Position numbers and translations under genes: made by a program
Part shown: in pieces, positions 16,235-26,150 of the stretch
Layout of the letters: each line of letters begins with the position of its first letter
Numbering within the stretch: position 1 is the first letter of the stretch
The notes under the pieces: generated by a model
Database searches by the model: none
The model's input: the letters and a program-made list of their open reading frames with translations, nothing else
What the model was told of the DNA's origin: nothing
NCBI GenBank assembly: GCA_029261895.1
Contig: JAJDAK010000008.1
Coordinates: 1-63,569 of the forward strand
Source: Deltaproteobacteria bacterium
GTDB lineage: Bacteria; Myxococcota_A; UBA9160; SZUA-336
Reading direction: 5' to 3'
DNA: 63,569 bases

Positions 16235-17929
16235 TTAGGCTCCGAGCTTTTGGCGAAGTTCCTGGAGACCCGGGTAGTCGGCATTGAAGAGCGCGATTCG
16301 TTCCGCAACTTCGGTGGCACCTTCGCGATCACCCAGTTGGTGACGCAAACCAGCCAGCGTGAATAGCATGTCGAGATTCGCAGAGTGAAGTTCCGTGAAT
16401 TCCCGCACACGAGATTCTGCAATGCGTAGCTCGCCGGTTTGGAATGCCGCTTGAACCAAGCCGTAGATCGCGGCTTGGCAATCGTTTTCGAGATCCAACG
16501 CGGACTCGAACGCCGACAGTGCATCACGGGACTGACCCTCCGCGGCGAGCGAAAGACCCAGACCCGACCACGCTTTCGCAGACTTGTCGAATTCTAGCGC
16601 ACCACGGAAATAAGTTTTCGCGGTAGCGGGATCGCCGGCATGCAACGACAACGTACCGAGTCCAAGGCTGGCATCGGCGAGCTCTGGCGCAAGACGATGT
16701 GCTTCCGTAAACGAAGAAAGCGCATTGTCGATGCGGTCACCTTCCAACTGCACGCGCGCAGACTCACAAAGCACGCGTCCGAGTTGTTCACGCGCCAAGC
16801 TTTCAGCGCGACGGATCGAATGTTTCGCGTCATCGACTCGACCGGCTTGTCGCTGAGTCGATGCAAGCGATCGCAGCACTTCGGCACTCGGGCGGGTTGC
16901 CGCATATGCCTCAAGTTCGGCGATCGCGCCCTCCTGATCACCGAACGCGACACGCGCCTCAATGTTACGAAGAATTTCGTCTTCGGGTGATTGCATTGTC
17001 GACATCTCGTCCTCCGCCTGCCAGCCGATATGCGAGAGCAACGCTTCCGCGATCACTGTTGCGGCTGGCTTAGTGTTTTGAATGAGTTCCGATCGTTCGC
17101 GCCCCTGCGCAGACAACGCCTGCGCTGGATCCGAAAGTATTTTCTGCAGCGCGCGCTTCAAGTCATTGATCTCTTCAATATTGGCGGCACCGATGCGCAA
17201 CGCGGGAACGCCGAGCGCGATCGCTTCATCGAGCAACGGACTGCCGTCAGAAACAACCACGTCTGCAGCGGCCAGCAACACATGTGGCTCCACGTTTTCG
17301 ATCGCAGCCAAGCCCGGAATCCTCGCGGCAAGGCGTCGATACTGATCGACCCGGGCACTCGGCCAGGCATCACAAGCGATCAAGACCTGATAGCCCTCCG
17401 CAACGAGGTCGCTGATCTCCTCGCCGAATTGGACCACCGCGGAACGCTGCGAATTACCACTTGCCGCATAGACGACCGTTTTGCGATCCGACCAAAGCTG
17501 CAATGCGGTCCGTGACTGTGCGGCTTGATCTTTCAGCCCCGCGGAAAGCGCATCGATCCACGGAATGCCGGCGGGCACGACCACGCCGCTCACACGTGAG
17601 CGCAAGGCTTCCGCTTGCTTGGGACCGCCCACGAATATCAGGCCCGCGGCGCGCAGCTCTGCGGTCACGTCGATCTCACCCAGTCGATCCACTAGCACAA
17701 TCGATTCCGCCTCTGACGCCGGCATCGAACCGGACCCATGAATCGAGACGCGCGTGTCACAGGCGATGGGCCCAGGAATCCACGCTTCTCCAGTGCTCGG
17801 CGCACGGACGCCCGGAGCGACCGTGAGCGTTGGCCTGCAGCCCGAAGCGACCAGCGCCTCCGCGAGGGTCTGGAGCGCCAGGAGATCCGATTCGCGGCGA
17901 GCGTGGAGTTCTACAGAAAGTTCTTTCAT
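16235..17929 (-). CDS. GT-B-like glycosyltransferase fused to TPR repeats
   Basis: A 564-residue fusion. Residues about 1-300 resemble a GT-B fold related to CDP-glycerol or UDP-sugar transferases; the second half has a sugar-nucleotide pocket pattern in LLAAADVVVSDGSPLLDEA. Residues about 320-560 are TPR repeats (for example ELADASLGLGTLSLHAGDPA). Glycosyltransferase-TPR fusions often modify proteins or surface polymers, but no acceptor can be named. It opens the minus-strand gene run down to glcF, with a 233-base gap to the divergent topoisomerase gene. The call is moderate because the N-terminal half is divergent. Confidence 0.65.
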   Translation of the reverse strand: MKELSVELHARRESDLLALQTLAEALVASGCRPTLTVAPGVRAPSTGEAWIPGPIACDTRVSIHGSGSMPASEAESIVLVDRLGEIDVTAELRAAGLIFVGGPKQAEALRSRVSGVVVPAGIPWIDALSAGLKDQAAQSRTALQLWSDRKTVVYAASGNSQRSAVVQFGEEISDLVAEGYQVLIACDAWPSARVDQYRRLAARIPGLAAIENVEPHVLLAAADVVVSDGSPLLDEAIALGVPALRIGAANIEEINDLKRALQKILSDPAQALSAQGRERSELIQNTKPAATVIAEALLSHIGWQAEDEMSTMQSPEDEILRNIEARVAFGDQEGAIAELEAYAATRPSAEVLRSLASTQRQAGRVDDAKHSIRRAESLAREQLGRVLCESARVQLEGDRIDNALSSFTEAHRLAPELADASLGLGTLSLHAGDPATAKTYFRGALEFDKSAKAWSGLGLSLAAEGQSRDALSAFESALDLENDCQAAIYGLVQAAFQTGELRIAESRVREFTELHSANLDMLFTLAGLRHQLGDREGATEVAERIALFNADYPGLQELRQKLGA

Positions 17930-18162
17930 CGGGCCTGCACCTTCCTAGGTATGCAAAGAGACTCTTAAACAGAGCGGCAACTATGGGGAATCGCTTAAGA
18001 GCGAATTGTGAATGGGTCTTAAAACCCCCGCTTTGCGCAGAGCTACCCCGGAGATCGCCAAATTGCACCGATGACGCGGAATCCGGCCCGCTTAAGGATG
18101 CCCGGGTTGCCACCGGCTCGTGGGCAGGCTAATAGGGGTCCCCTTGAGCTTGAGGAGAAGTC

Positions 18163-20883
18163 GTGGGTAAGAGCCTGGTCATCACTGAGAAACCGAGCGT
18201 GGCGCGCGACGTCGTGGCTGCTTTGGGAGGCTTCCAGGAGGACGATGGCTTCTGGGAAAATCCCGACTACGTGGTCACGTTTTCCGTGGGGCATTTGGTC
18301 GAGCTGCTCTCGCCCGAGGATGTGGACCCCATCTACAAGCGCTGGACGCTAGACACCCTGCCGATTCTTCCCGAGCAGTTCAATCTGAAACAGAAATCCG
18401 GTACGGCGGATCGCTTCCGCATTTTGAAGAAGCTGCTGAAACGCAAAGACGTCGATACCGTGATCAACGCTTGCGATGCCGGGCGCGAAGGCGAGCTCAT
18501 CTTTCGCGAGATCGTCGAGTATCTCGAAAGCGACAAGCCAACGCTCCGACTCTGGCTCCAATCGATGACCACCGATGCCATCCGCAACGGTTTTGCGAAT
18601 CTCGAACCCGGCACAAACTACGACGGATTGAGCTCTGCGGCGAAGTGTCGCTCACGCTCGGATTGGTTGATCGGCATGAATGCGACGCGTGCGCTGACGC
18701 GCCGTCTCCAAGGCCGCAAGGAAAAGACCGCATGGTCAGCCGGCCGCGTTCAGACGCCGACCTTGGCCATGTTGGTCGACCGCGAACTCGAGGTGCTCTC
18801 CCATGTTCCGGTCGCGTACTGGCGTCTCGACGCGACTTTCACCGCCGCGAACCACGAATACACCGCGACTTGGTTTGATCCCGACTTTCGTGCCGTAGAG
18901 GACGACCCGGGTCGCAAGGACGATCGCATCTTTGATGAGGCACGCGCCCAAGCCATCGTGGCCGCGGTCACGGGCCAGCCCGCAACCGCGCGCGAAACCC
19001 GCAAACCGAGCAAGGAAACCGCCCCGCCTCTCTTCGACCTGACAAGTCTGCAGCGAGAAGCGAACCGCCGCTTCGGTTGGTCGGCTCGACGTACACTAAA
19101 CGCCGCACAGCGTTGCTACGAGGGTCATAAGTTACTCACCTACCCGCGTACTGATTCGCGCTGCTTGCCCAACGACTATCGCGCGAACGTCGATGAAATT
19201 TTGAACACGTACGCAGCAGAAGGCGAGTTCCAGGCTGAAGCTGCGCCGCTGCTCGAGCACGGTTTGCAAAATACCAAGCGCACCTTCGATGACTCCAAGG
19301 TTTCGGACCACTTTGCGATCATTCCAACCGGGCGGCTCCCTCAAGAAAAACTTACAGGGGACGATGGTCGACTCTTTGATCTCGTCGCAAGACGTTTCCT
19401 TGCAAACTTTTATCCCCCAGCGGTTTGGAACCGCGTCGAGCGCGTGACCGAAGTCGCCGACAATTCTTTCCGTTCACGTTCGCGAACCCTCGACGAGCCC
19501 GGTTGGCGCTCGGTCATGGGGCAGATCGAGCAAGAGGACCAAGCGCTTCCGGCGCTCATCGATGGCCAAACGGACGCCAGTGGCGTCGCCGCACGAACCG
19601 GTGCCATTGAGTCCAGCGCGGAGAAAACCAAGCCGCCCGCGCGCATCACGGAAGCGCGACTGCTGAGCTTGATGGAGAACGCGGGTAAGTACGTAGAGGA
19701 CGATGACGCCGCCGAAGCCTTGCAACTCAAGGGCATCGGAACACCCGCCACAAGAGCAGACATCATCGAGAACCTGATCATCAAAGGTTACTCGGTCCGC
19801 GTGAGCAAGGCATTGCGTCCCACCGTCAAAGGCATCCGCCTGATCGACGTTCTGCGCCGCATTCACATCGATCGCCTGGCATCACCCACACTCACAGGCG
19901 AACTCGAATCCGATTTACTCGAAGTCGAGCGTGGAAAAATGACGCTCGACGATTTCATGCATGTGATCGTCGAGTACACCAAAGAAATCGTCGAGCGTGC
20001 AACGACGTTCGACTACGAAGATCTCTATCCCGAAGGGGAACCGTTCGGCCACTGCCCGCTCTGCAAACGGCCGGTCTTCGAATACTCCTGGTTCTATCGC
20101 TGCAAAGAACAGCCCAATGTAGAAAAAGAAGACGACTGCACCTTCCGCCTGTGGAAGGACAAAGCCGGTCGTTACATGGCCCATCAGACCGTTCGCACGT
20201 TGCTGGAGAAAGGTGAAACCGAGGAGCTCGACGGATTTATGTCGCGCGACGGCCGAACCTACGCCGGTATGTTGAAGGTCGAAGAAGACGGAACGCTGTC
20301 GCTCAAATCCGTCGCCGGAAGTAGCGAAAGCTTCACCGATCTTCCCGAATACGAGGTCAACGAGGCACCACTCGGCCCGTGCCCGAAAGATCATGACAGC
20401 GTGGTCGTCGAGACGCCAACCCACTACGTCTGCAAGAGCTCGCTCGAGAAAAAAGATGATCCGACAGAAGCGTTGGCCGCCGTCGCCAAAGCCGCAAAGT
20501 CCAAGAAAAAGGCGGCCGCGGACGACGAAGACAAGCCGTGTCCCTTCATACTCCCGCGCACGGTTTGCAAACGTGAAATCATGCGCGATGAAGCCGAAGC
20601 CTACGTGAACAATAAGCGCACGGAGATGCTTGCGGATTTCATTTCCCGCCACGGTCGACCGTTCGGTGCAACACTCTTCATAAAAGAGAATGGCCGCCAC
20701 GGTTTCGAATTTGCCAAGCGCACAGGTGGCGCGGGCAAAAAGAAGGCGACGACGAAGAAAAAGAAGAAAACGACGAAGAAGACCACAGGTAAGAAGTCGA
20801 CCCGCAAGAAGGCCACCACGCGCAAGAAAGCAACGCGGAAGGCCGCAGCTGCTAAGAATCCTCCACTAAAAAAATCCGACTAG
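18163..20883 (+). CDS. topB: DNA topoisomerase III-like (type IA) with basic tail
   Basis: A 906-residue type IA topoisomerase. It begins SLVITEKPSVARDV, the topoisomerase III signature, has a Toprim DAGREGEL (105-112) and the active tyrosine 327 in LLTYPRTDSR. After the core come a cysteine pair region (CPLCKRP, about 630-660) and two topoisomerase III-type C-terminal repeat domains (about 680-735 and 790-850). The last 55 residues are a Lys/Thr/Arg tail (KKATTKKKKKTTKK and similar), unusual in E. coli TopB, which probably binds DNA. The GTG start follows GAGGAGAAG. It could serve as the cell's main type IA enzyme, but that cannot be judged here. Confidence 0.92.
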   Translation: MGKSLVITEKPSVARDVVAALGGFQEDDGFWENPDYVVTFSVGHLVELLSPEDVDPIYKRWTLDTLPILPEQFNLKQKSGTADRFRILKKLLKRKDVDTVINACDAGREGELIFREIVEYLESDKPTLRLWLQSMTTDAIRNGFANLEPGTNYDGLSSAAKCRSRSDWLIGMNATRALTRRLQGRKEKTAWSAGRVQTPTLAMLVDRELEVLSHVPVAYWRLDATFTAANHEYTATWFDPDFRAVEDDPGRKDDRIFDEARAQAIVAAVTGQPATARETRKPSKETAPPLFDLTSLQREANRRFGWSARRTLNAAQRCYEGHKLLTYPRTDSRCLPNDYRANVDEILNTYAAEGEFQAEAAPLLEHGLQNTKRTFDDSKVSDHFAIIPTGRLPQEKLTGDDGRLFDLVARRFLANFYPPAVWNRVERVTEVADNSFRSRSRTLDEPGWRSVMGQIEQEDQALPALIDGQTDASGVAARTGAIESSAEKTKPPARITEARLLSLMENAGKYVEDDDAAEALQLKGIGTPATRADIIENLIIKGYSVRVSKALRPTVKGIRLIDVLRRIHIDRLASPTLTGELESDLLEVERGKMTLDDFMHVIVEYTKEIVERATTFDYEDLYPEGEPFGHCPLCKRPVFEYSWFYRCKEQPNVEKEDDCTFRLWKDKAGRYMAHQTVRTLLEKGETEELDGFMSRDGRTYAGMLKVEEDGTLSLKSVAGSSESFTDLPEYEVNEAPLGPCPKDHDSVVVETPTHYVCKSSLEKKDDPTEALAAVAKAAKSKKKAAADDEDKPCPFILPRTVCKREIMRDEAEAYVNNKRTEMLADFISRHGRPFGATLFIKENGRHGFEFAKRTGGAGKKKATTKKKKKTTKKTTGKKSTRKKATTRKKATRKAAAAKNPPLKKSD

Positions 20884-20899
20884 GGTTAGAATCCCTGAC

Positions 20900-21781
20900 T
20901 TGGCTGGCTTGACCCCCAAGACGACGCGACGCATCGGGCTCGCGCAGATGCAGATGTCTTCGGACACGGATCAGAATCTCGACCATGCGCGTGAGATGGT
21001 GCGTCAGCTTGCCCAGTCAGGCGCCGAAATCGTCTGCCTACCCGAACTGTTTCGCAGCCCATACTTTCCGCGCGAGGGAAACACGTCGCATTTCGAACTG
21101 GCGGAACCCATCCAGGGGCCAAGTACGGAAGCGCTCTCGAGACTCGCTGCAGAACTTCAAGTGGTCCTGATCGTACCCATCTTTGAAAAGCGCGAAGCCG
21201 GGCTGTATCACAACACCGCCGTTGTGATCGATGCAGACGGGCAGGTCGCGCATACCTACCGCAAGATGCACATTCCAGATGACCCCTACTTCTACGAGAA
21301 GTTCTACTTTGCACCCGGCGACCTCGGTTTTCATGCGGCGGATTGCCGCGCCGGACGTATCGCTACGTTGATTTGCTGGGACCAATGGTTTCCGGAAGCC
21401 GCGCGACTGGTTGCACTCGATGGTGCACAGATGCTCTTTTACCCAACGGCGATCGGTTGGATCGATGGGGAAGACGACGACGAAAACGCTGCACAACGAG
21501 AATCGTGGCTCACAGTGCAACGTGCGCACGCGATCGCCAACGGCGTATTCGTGATCGCGGTCAATCGCGTTGGACAGGAAGAGAATCTGAACTTCTTTGG
21601 TAGTTCGTTTGTCTGCGATCCCCAGGGTCGCATTCTCGAACAAGCCGCGGCAGACAAAGAACAAGCGCTCATCGTTGAAATCGATCTGAATCGGATCCAG
21701 GAGATGCGGCAGGGTTGGCCTTTTCTTCGAGACCGTCGTATCGACGCGTATGCGGATCTCGACAAACGCTTCCGCCGCTAG
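20900..21781 (+). CDS. aguB: N-carbamoylputrescine amidase
   Basis: A 293-residue nitrilase-superfamily enzyme that hydrolyses N-carbamoylputrescine to putrescine, CO2 and ammonia. The Glu-Lys-Cys triad is present: Glu49 (CLPELF), Lys122 (YRKMHIP) and Cys159 (LICWDQWFPEAAR). The length fits AguB. The start is a TTG at 20900, 16 bases after topB, needed to include the RIGLAQMQ strand; no strong ribosome-binding site is seen. Agmatine deiminase begins on the very next base after its stop codon, completing the pathway. Confidence 0.95.
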   Translation: MAGLTPKTTRRIGLAQMQMSSDTDQNLDHAREMVRQLAQSGAEIVCLPELFRSPYFPREGNTSHFELAEPIQGPSTEALSRLAAELQVVLIVPIFEKREAGLYHNTAVVIDADGQVAHTYRKMHIPDDPYFYEKFYFAPGDLGFHAADCRAGRIATLICWDQWFPEAARLVALDGAQMLFYPTAIGWIDGEDDDENAAQRESWLTVQRAHAIANGVFVIAVNRVGQEENLNFFGSSFVCDPQGRILEQAAADKEQALIVEIDLNRIQEMRQGWPFLRDRRIDAYADLDKRFRR

Positions 21782-22804
21782 ATGACCGACGTTTTGCGCA
21801 TGCCCGCGGAGTGGGAGCACCACCGAGCCACTTGGCTCGTTTGGCCACATAACAACGACACCTGGCCGGGATGCCTCGCTGAGGCAGAGGAGGAGTACCT
21901 CGCGATGGCTGTCGCGTTCGCGGCGGCCGAGCCCCTCGAAGTCATTCTCAAGCCAGATGACGAAACGCGCATCTGTGAAAAACTACGGCGCGCGGGTGTG
22001 CAGAACTTTCGCCATCATTTGTTTGAAACCGACGACAGTTGGGCCCGCGACACGTTACCGAGCTTCGTGCATCAAGCGGATGGTACGTTGGCAGCCGTCG
22101 ATTGGATTTTCAACGCGTGGGGTGGCAAGTATCCGCCTTGGGAACGCGATGCCGCGGTAGCGCGTTTCGTCTCCGAACAGTTGGAGATACGTCATCTCGA
22201 CGCCCGCTTGGTTTTCGAGGGCGGTGGACTCGAAACGGATGGCCGCGGCACATTGCTCACGACCGAATCCGTGATACTGAATCCACGGCGAAACCCCGAT
22301 CTGACACGGGCGGAAGCCGAAGCGGCGTTTGAGCGCTGGCTCGGTACCTCAACGGTCGTGTGGCTCCCCGAAGGCCTCGATGGCGATGACACCGATGGAC
22401 ATATCGATGACATCGCACGTTTTGTGGAACCGGGACTCGTCGCGTGCGCACGTGAACCCAATACCGCCGATCCCAATCATGAACGACTCGAAGCCTGCCA
22501 AGCACGCCTGAGAAATGCACGCGACGCGCGGGGGCAGCGGCTGGACATCATCGACCTTCCGATGCCCCCTGCGATCGAAGTCGACAGCGAGCGTCTACCC
22601 GCAAGCTATGCGAATTTCTACATCGCGAATCATTCCGTCTTTGTACCGGTCTTTGGCGAGGCAACGGATGACGTCGCACTCAAGCAACTCGAAGCGGTGT
22701 TTTCGGAGCGAACAATTGTCCCGGTGCCCAGTCGTACATTGGTGCGCGGGTTGGGGAGCGTGCATTGTCTGACACAGCAGGAGCCCGAACCAAGCTCGGC
22801 GTAG
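21782..22804 (+). CDS. aguA: Agmatine deiminase
   Basis: A 340-residue guanidine-modifying enzyme that converts agmatine to N-carbamoylputrescine and ammonia. It opens with PAEWEHHRATWLVWPHN and ends with GSVHCLTQQEP, where Cys329 is the catalytic thiol. The usual GGGNIHC is changed to GLGSVHC, a mild variation. The start codon directly follows the aguB stop, so AguB product formation and AguA are coupled. No arginine decarboxylase is in the window; agmatine must come from elsewhere or be imported. Confidence 0.95.
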   Translation: MTDVLRMPAEWEHHRATWLVWPHNNDTWPGCLAEAEEEYLAMAVAFAAAEPLEVILKPDDETRICEKLRRAGVQNFRHHLFETDDSWARDTLPSFVHQADGTLAAVDWIFNAWGGKYPPWERDAAVARFVSEQLEIRHLDARLVFEGGGLETDGRGTLLTTESVILNPRRNPDLTRAEAEAAFERWLGTSTVVWLPEGLDGDDTDGHIDDIARFVEPGLVACAREPNTADPNHERLEACQARLRNARDARGQRLDIIDLPMPPAIEVDSERLPASYANFYIANHSVFVPVFGEATDDVALKQLEAVFSERTIVPVPSRTLVRGLGSVHCLTQQEPEPSSA

Positions 22805-23724
22805 CACCGTACTTGCAGACGTTCGCCGGTGCGCTGGGCATTTCCGCCGCGCCGATTCTGGTCTCGCTCTCCGGTGGTAGCCCCAGTGAGATTGCGTTCT
22901 GGCGCTTCGTCTACGCGCTGCCATTTCTGTTCGCGCTTACCGTTCTCAACCCCCGTGCGAGAAGTTCTTTTCGAAACCCCGGCTGGATCGGGCTCGCACT
23001 TCTCTCGGGAATCTTTTTCACGGGCGACCTACGACTTTGGCACGAAGCCATCCACTGGATTGGCGCCGGTCCCGCAACCGTTGTGGCGAATACACAGGTA
23101 GTTTGGATCGCACTCTATGGCATGACTTTTCTCAATGAGCGCCCATCGAAAGTTTTTTGGGCAGCCTTGTTTCCGATCGCATTCGGCATGGCTCTGCTCA
23201 GCGGCTGGATGAACGGTAGCGATGTTGCAGTTACCGGGTTACGTGGCGTGATTTTGGCAATGCTGGCAGGCGTCTGCTACGCGGGAAAATTGGTCAGCAT
23301 GCGTGCGGCGCAGCGTCGCACGATGGTCGAGCCCGCAGCCTTGCTTTTCGTCGTGGTCGCTACCTCGCTCGCCACGACCTACGCCTTTGGCATATCAGAA
23401 TCAGCGCTCGAGCTGAGCCTGAGAGTCGAACAACACGTCTACTTCGCTGCACTCGGCATCGGGGTTCAGGTGATCTGTTGGATGATGATCACTAAAAACT
23501 TGAAGCGCCTGCCGGGGCATCACAGCGCAATGATTCTACTCGCGCAACCCACACTGAGCTTGTTCGGTGGCTGGTGGATCCTCGGTGAAACGCTCGACTG
23601 GAACCGGAGCTTCGGCGCGTTCCTGATTTTGGCGGGCATCGCCACAACGTTGCTGTTAGAGACAACGCAGCCGTTTAGCTCAGCATCAAACGTTCGATCT
23701 TCTGAAAAAGATCGGCAGCCTTGA
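22765..23724 (+). CDS. EamA-family (DMT) transporter
   Basis: A 319-residue integral membrane protein with about ten hydrophobic helices in two EamA repeats (roughly 20-145 and 160-300), typical of drug/metabolite transporters. It starts at a TTG overlapping the 3' end of aguA by 40 bases, so it is translated with the agmatine genes. Export of putrescine or an intermediate is an inference from location only; EamA proteins carry many substrates. Its 3' end overlaps the hybrid kinase gene on the other strand by 50 bases. Confidence 0.85.
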   Translation: MSDTAGARTKLGVAPYLQTFAGALGISAAPILVSLSGGSPSEIAFWRFVYALPFLFALTVLNPRARSSFRNPGWIGLALLSGIFFTGDLRLWHEAIHWIGAGPATVVANTQVVWIALYGMTFLNERPSKVFWAALFPIAFGMALLSGWMNGSDVAVTGLRGVILAMLAGVCYAGKLVSMRAAQRRTMVEPAALLFVVVATSLATTYAFGISESALELSLRVEQHVYFAALGIGVQVICWMMITKNLKRLPGHHSAMILLAQPTLSLFGGWWILGETLDWNRSFGAFLILAGIATTLLLETTQPFSSASNVRSSEKDRQP

Positions 23725-26074
23725 TCGGTTTGGACAAGTAATCATCCATGCCCGCCGCAAGGCAACGTTCGCGGTCACCCTTCATCGAATGTGCAGTCAA
23801 TGCGATGATGGGAACGTGATCTGCACCTGCAGCCTCGCGCTCGCGAATTGCGGCTGTGGCCTCGAAACCATCCATCTCGGGCATCTCGAGATCCATCAAC
23901 ACGAGATCGAAACCACCGTTGCTGAGTGTGTCGACCGCTTCCTCACCGTTCTTCACCGCAGTCACACTATGACCGCGCTTCTGGAGTAGATGGATCGCTA
24001 GGCGTCGGTTCGCGTCGTCATCTTCGGCCAATAGAATATTGAGTTGACGACGTCGTTCCTTTAAGAAGTGACGTGTTACCAACGGTCGGTTCTCCGCATC
24101 TTCGGGCAATGCCATCACCACGCGAATGGCTTCCAGCAAATCGCGCGGCTCAACCGGCTTGATGAGATAACCTTCAATTCCGAGTTTACGACTTCGTGCA
24201 GCATCGCCACGCTGCCCTGCCGCGGTAATGAGTACGATGCGCGTTTGTCCTATGACTGGGTCCGCGCGAATCTTCTTCGCGAGGTCGAAGCCATCGGTAT
24301 CGGGCATCTGAATATCCACCATCGCGATCGTGTACGGTCGACCATCGGCGACAGATGCGTGCAACGCGGCAACCGCTTCTATTGAATTCGAGACTGCAAC
24401 GGGCTCAACACCCGTATCATTAAAACTTTCGACCAAGGTACGGCGGGCGGACTCACTATCATCCACAATCAAAACCTGAAGCCCTCGGAGCTCGTGCGCA
24501 GAGGCTAGACTGGAGCGAGGATTTGTTGCAGGGCCCTTCTCGAATACTCCTGTAAAGTGGAACGCGCTGCCCTGGCCTTCCTCGCTTTCGACCCAGATTT
24601 TCCCTTGCATCAAGTCAACGAGTTGCGCGGAGATCGCAAGACCCAGCCCCGTTCCGCCGTAAGTTCGAGTGGTCGATGATTCGGCCTGGGTGAACGACTC
24701 GAAAATTACGCGTTGTTTATCTGGTTTGATCCCGATGCCATCATCAACGACAGAGAAATGCAACGTGACTGCATCATCGGTCTGACTTTCCATCTCGATT
24801 CGGACCATCACGGTACCGTCATCAGTGAACTTAATGGAGTTGCTCATCAAGTTGATGAGAACTTGGCGCAGACGACTCGGATCACCCTTCAATACGTCGG
24901 GGATGTCTTCGGGAACTTCATACAGAAGGTTGATTCCCTTTTGACAGGCACGATGCTGCAACGTCTTCACGGTATCGCCAATGATATTCGACAGACTAAA
25001 GGGAATGCTTTCAAGCTCGAGCTTTCGGGCCTCAATCTTGGAGAAATCTAGAATATCGTTAAGCAGACTCAACAACGAATCCGACGACGCGTTGATAATG
25101 TTGAGATACTCGCGCTGTTCCGGAGACAGTTTGGTATCGAGAATGAGTTCCGTCATACCCATGACCGCATTCATCGGAGTACGAATCTCGTGACTCATAC
25201 TCGCGAGGAACTCCGACTTCATACGGGATGATTCCAATGCCGCGACTCGGGCATTGCGAAGCTCCTCTTCGGAGTGTTCACGTTCTGTGATGTCTTCATG
25301 CGTAACGAGAATCCGGCGCTTGCCGCCGACTTCAAACGCGTGGAAGCTGACCACGAACCACTTCGTTTCCTCTCCCGCTTGTTGACTGTACTTGTACTCA
25401 AACTCCGCTGCCTGATGGATGACGACCTCAAGGGCGCCCACCGCGATCTCCCGCACCGATTGAGGCGCGCGCTCACAATACTCGAGATAGTTCCGACCTT
25501 CGCATACGGCAGGCCCGAAGAGAAATCCTACAACATCAAAATCGCGCCAAGCCGCGTTCTGCGTCAGCACGGTACCGTTTTCATCAAGCACAGCGCTATA
25601 CATCGGTAAGGAATCGAAAACGCTGCGCAAGAGCTGGCCATCGTCGTGTTCGCGCCCGAAATCATTTCTCAGTTCCTGTGCACGACATTGGCGTTCGACC
25701 GCCTGGCAAACTGTTTGCAAGAGCAGCGGACGATCCATTCGAACACGACTGAGTGTATCCTGCGCGCCGCATTCGATTGCCTGGAGGGCGAGCTGCGGAT
25801 CGTCTGAAGCCGCTAGAAATATCACCGCGGTATTCGGTCGAATCGTGTGGATACGAGCCACCGACTCCATCGTGTTTTCGCCTTCGAGATCGAGAGCAAT
25901 TAACGCAACGTCGAAATGACTCTCAGATACCAGTCGATACGCATTGTCTAAGGTTTTGACGTGCGTCGTTTGGAAACGAGGCGAAACCGTCTCTTCCAAC
26001 AGCGCCTGCGCGAGACACGTATCTTCCGGGCCTGCTTCAACAAGCAGCACTTGGATCGTGTCAGCCATCGTCAC
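23675..26074 (-). CDS. Hybrid sensor histidine kinase with three receiver domains
   Basis: A 799-residue cytoplasmic hybrid kinase without a membrane segment. Order: receiver-like domain (5-130), PAS domain (about 150-265), HisKA with His295 in FLASMSHEIRTPMN, HATPase with DDGIGIKPDKQ and GGTGLGLAIS, then receivers with Asp587 (MVDIQMPDTDG) and Asp728 (LVLMDLEMPEMDG). In the first receiver the phosphoacceptor position is Ala60 (FDVALIALDL); the acidic pair and the Lys-Pro corner are also missing. It therefore probably senses or dimerises without phosphotransfer. The signal is unknown, and no partner regulator gene lies beside it. Confidence 0.93.
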   Translation of the reverse strand: MTMADTIQVLLVEAGPEDTCLAQALLEETVSPRFQTTHVKTLDNAYRLVSESHFDVALIALDLEGENTMESVARIHTIRPNTAVIFLAASDDPQLALQAIECGAQDTLSRVRMDRPLLLQTVCQAVERQCRAQELRNDFGREHDDGQLLRSVFDSLPMYSAVLDENGTVLTQNAAWRDFDVVGFLFGPAVCEGRNYLEYCERAPQSVREIAVGALEVVIHQAAEFEYKYSQQAGEETKWFVVSFHAFEVGGKRRILVTHEDITEREHSEEELRNARVAALESSRMKSEFLASMSHEIRTPMNAVMGMTELILDTKLSPEQREYLNIINASSDSLLSLLNDILDFSKIEARKLELESIPFSLSNIIGDTVKTLQHRACQKGINLLYEVPEDIPDVLKGDPSRLRQVLINLMSNSIKFTDDGTVMVRIEMESQTDDAVTLHFSVVDDGIGIKPDKQRVIFESFTQAESSTTRTYGGTGLGLAISAQLVDLMQGKIWVESEEGQGSAFHFTGVFEKGPATNPRSSLASAHELRGLQVLIVDDSESARRTLVESFNDTGVEPVAVSNSIEAVAALHASVADGRPYTIAMVDIQMPDTDGFDLAKKIRADPVIGQTRIVLITAAGQRGDAARSRKLGIEGYLIKPVEPRDLLEAIRVVMALPEDAENRPLVTRHFLKERRRQLNILLAEDDDANRRLAIHLLQKRGHSVTAVKNGEEAVDTLSNGGFDLVLMDLEMPEMDGFEATAAIREREAAGADHVPIIALTAHSMKGDRERCLAAGMDDYLSKPIKAADLFQKIERLMLS

Positions 26075-26150
26075 GTATGCGCTCCAGCGAGGGAAATAAA
26101 GAACTTCGCTGTAGCCGTCATCGGTCTTTGACTATGACGATCTTTACAGA

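Noticed and set aside
21038..21850. A 270-codon open frame on the minus strand
   Set aside because: It is the complement of aguB, whose catalytic residues are intact; the product shows no recognisable motif.
26075..26150. Promoter with TTGACT near 26129
   Set aside because: It points to no plus-strand gene and has no matching -10 element at a proper distance.
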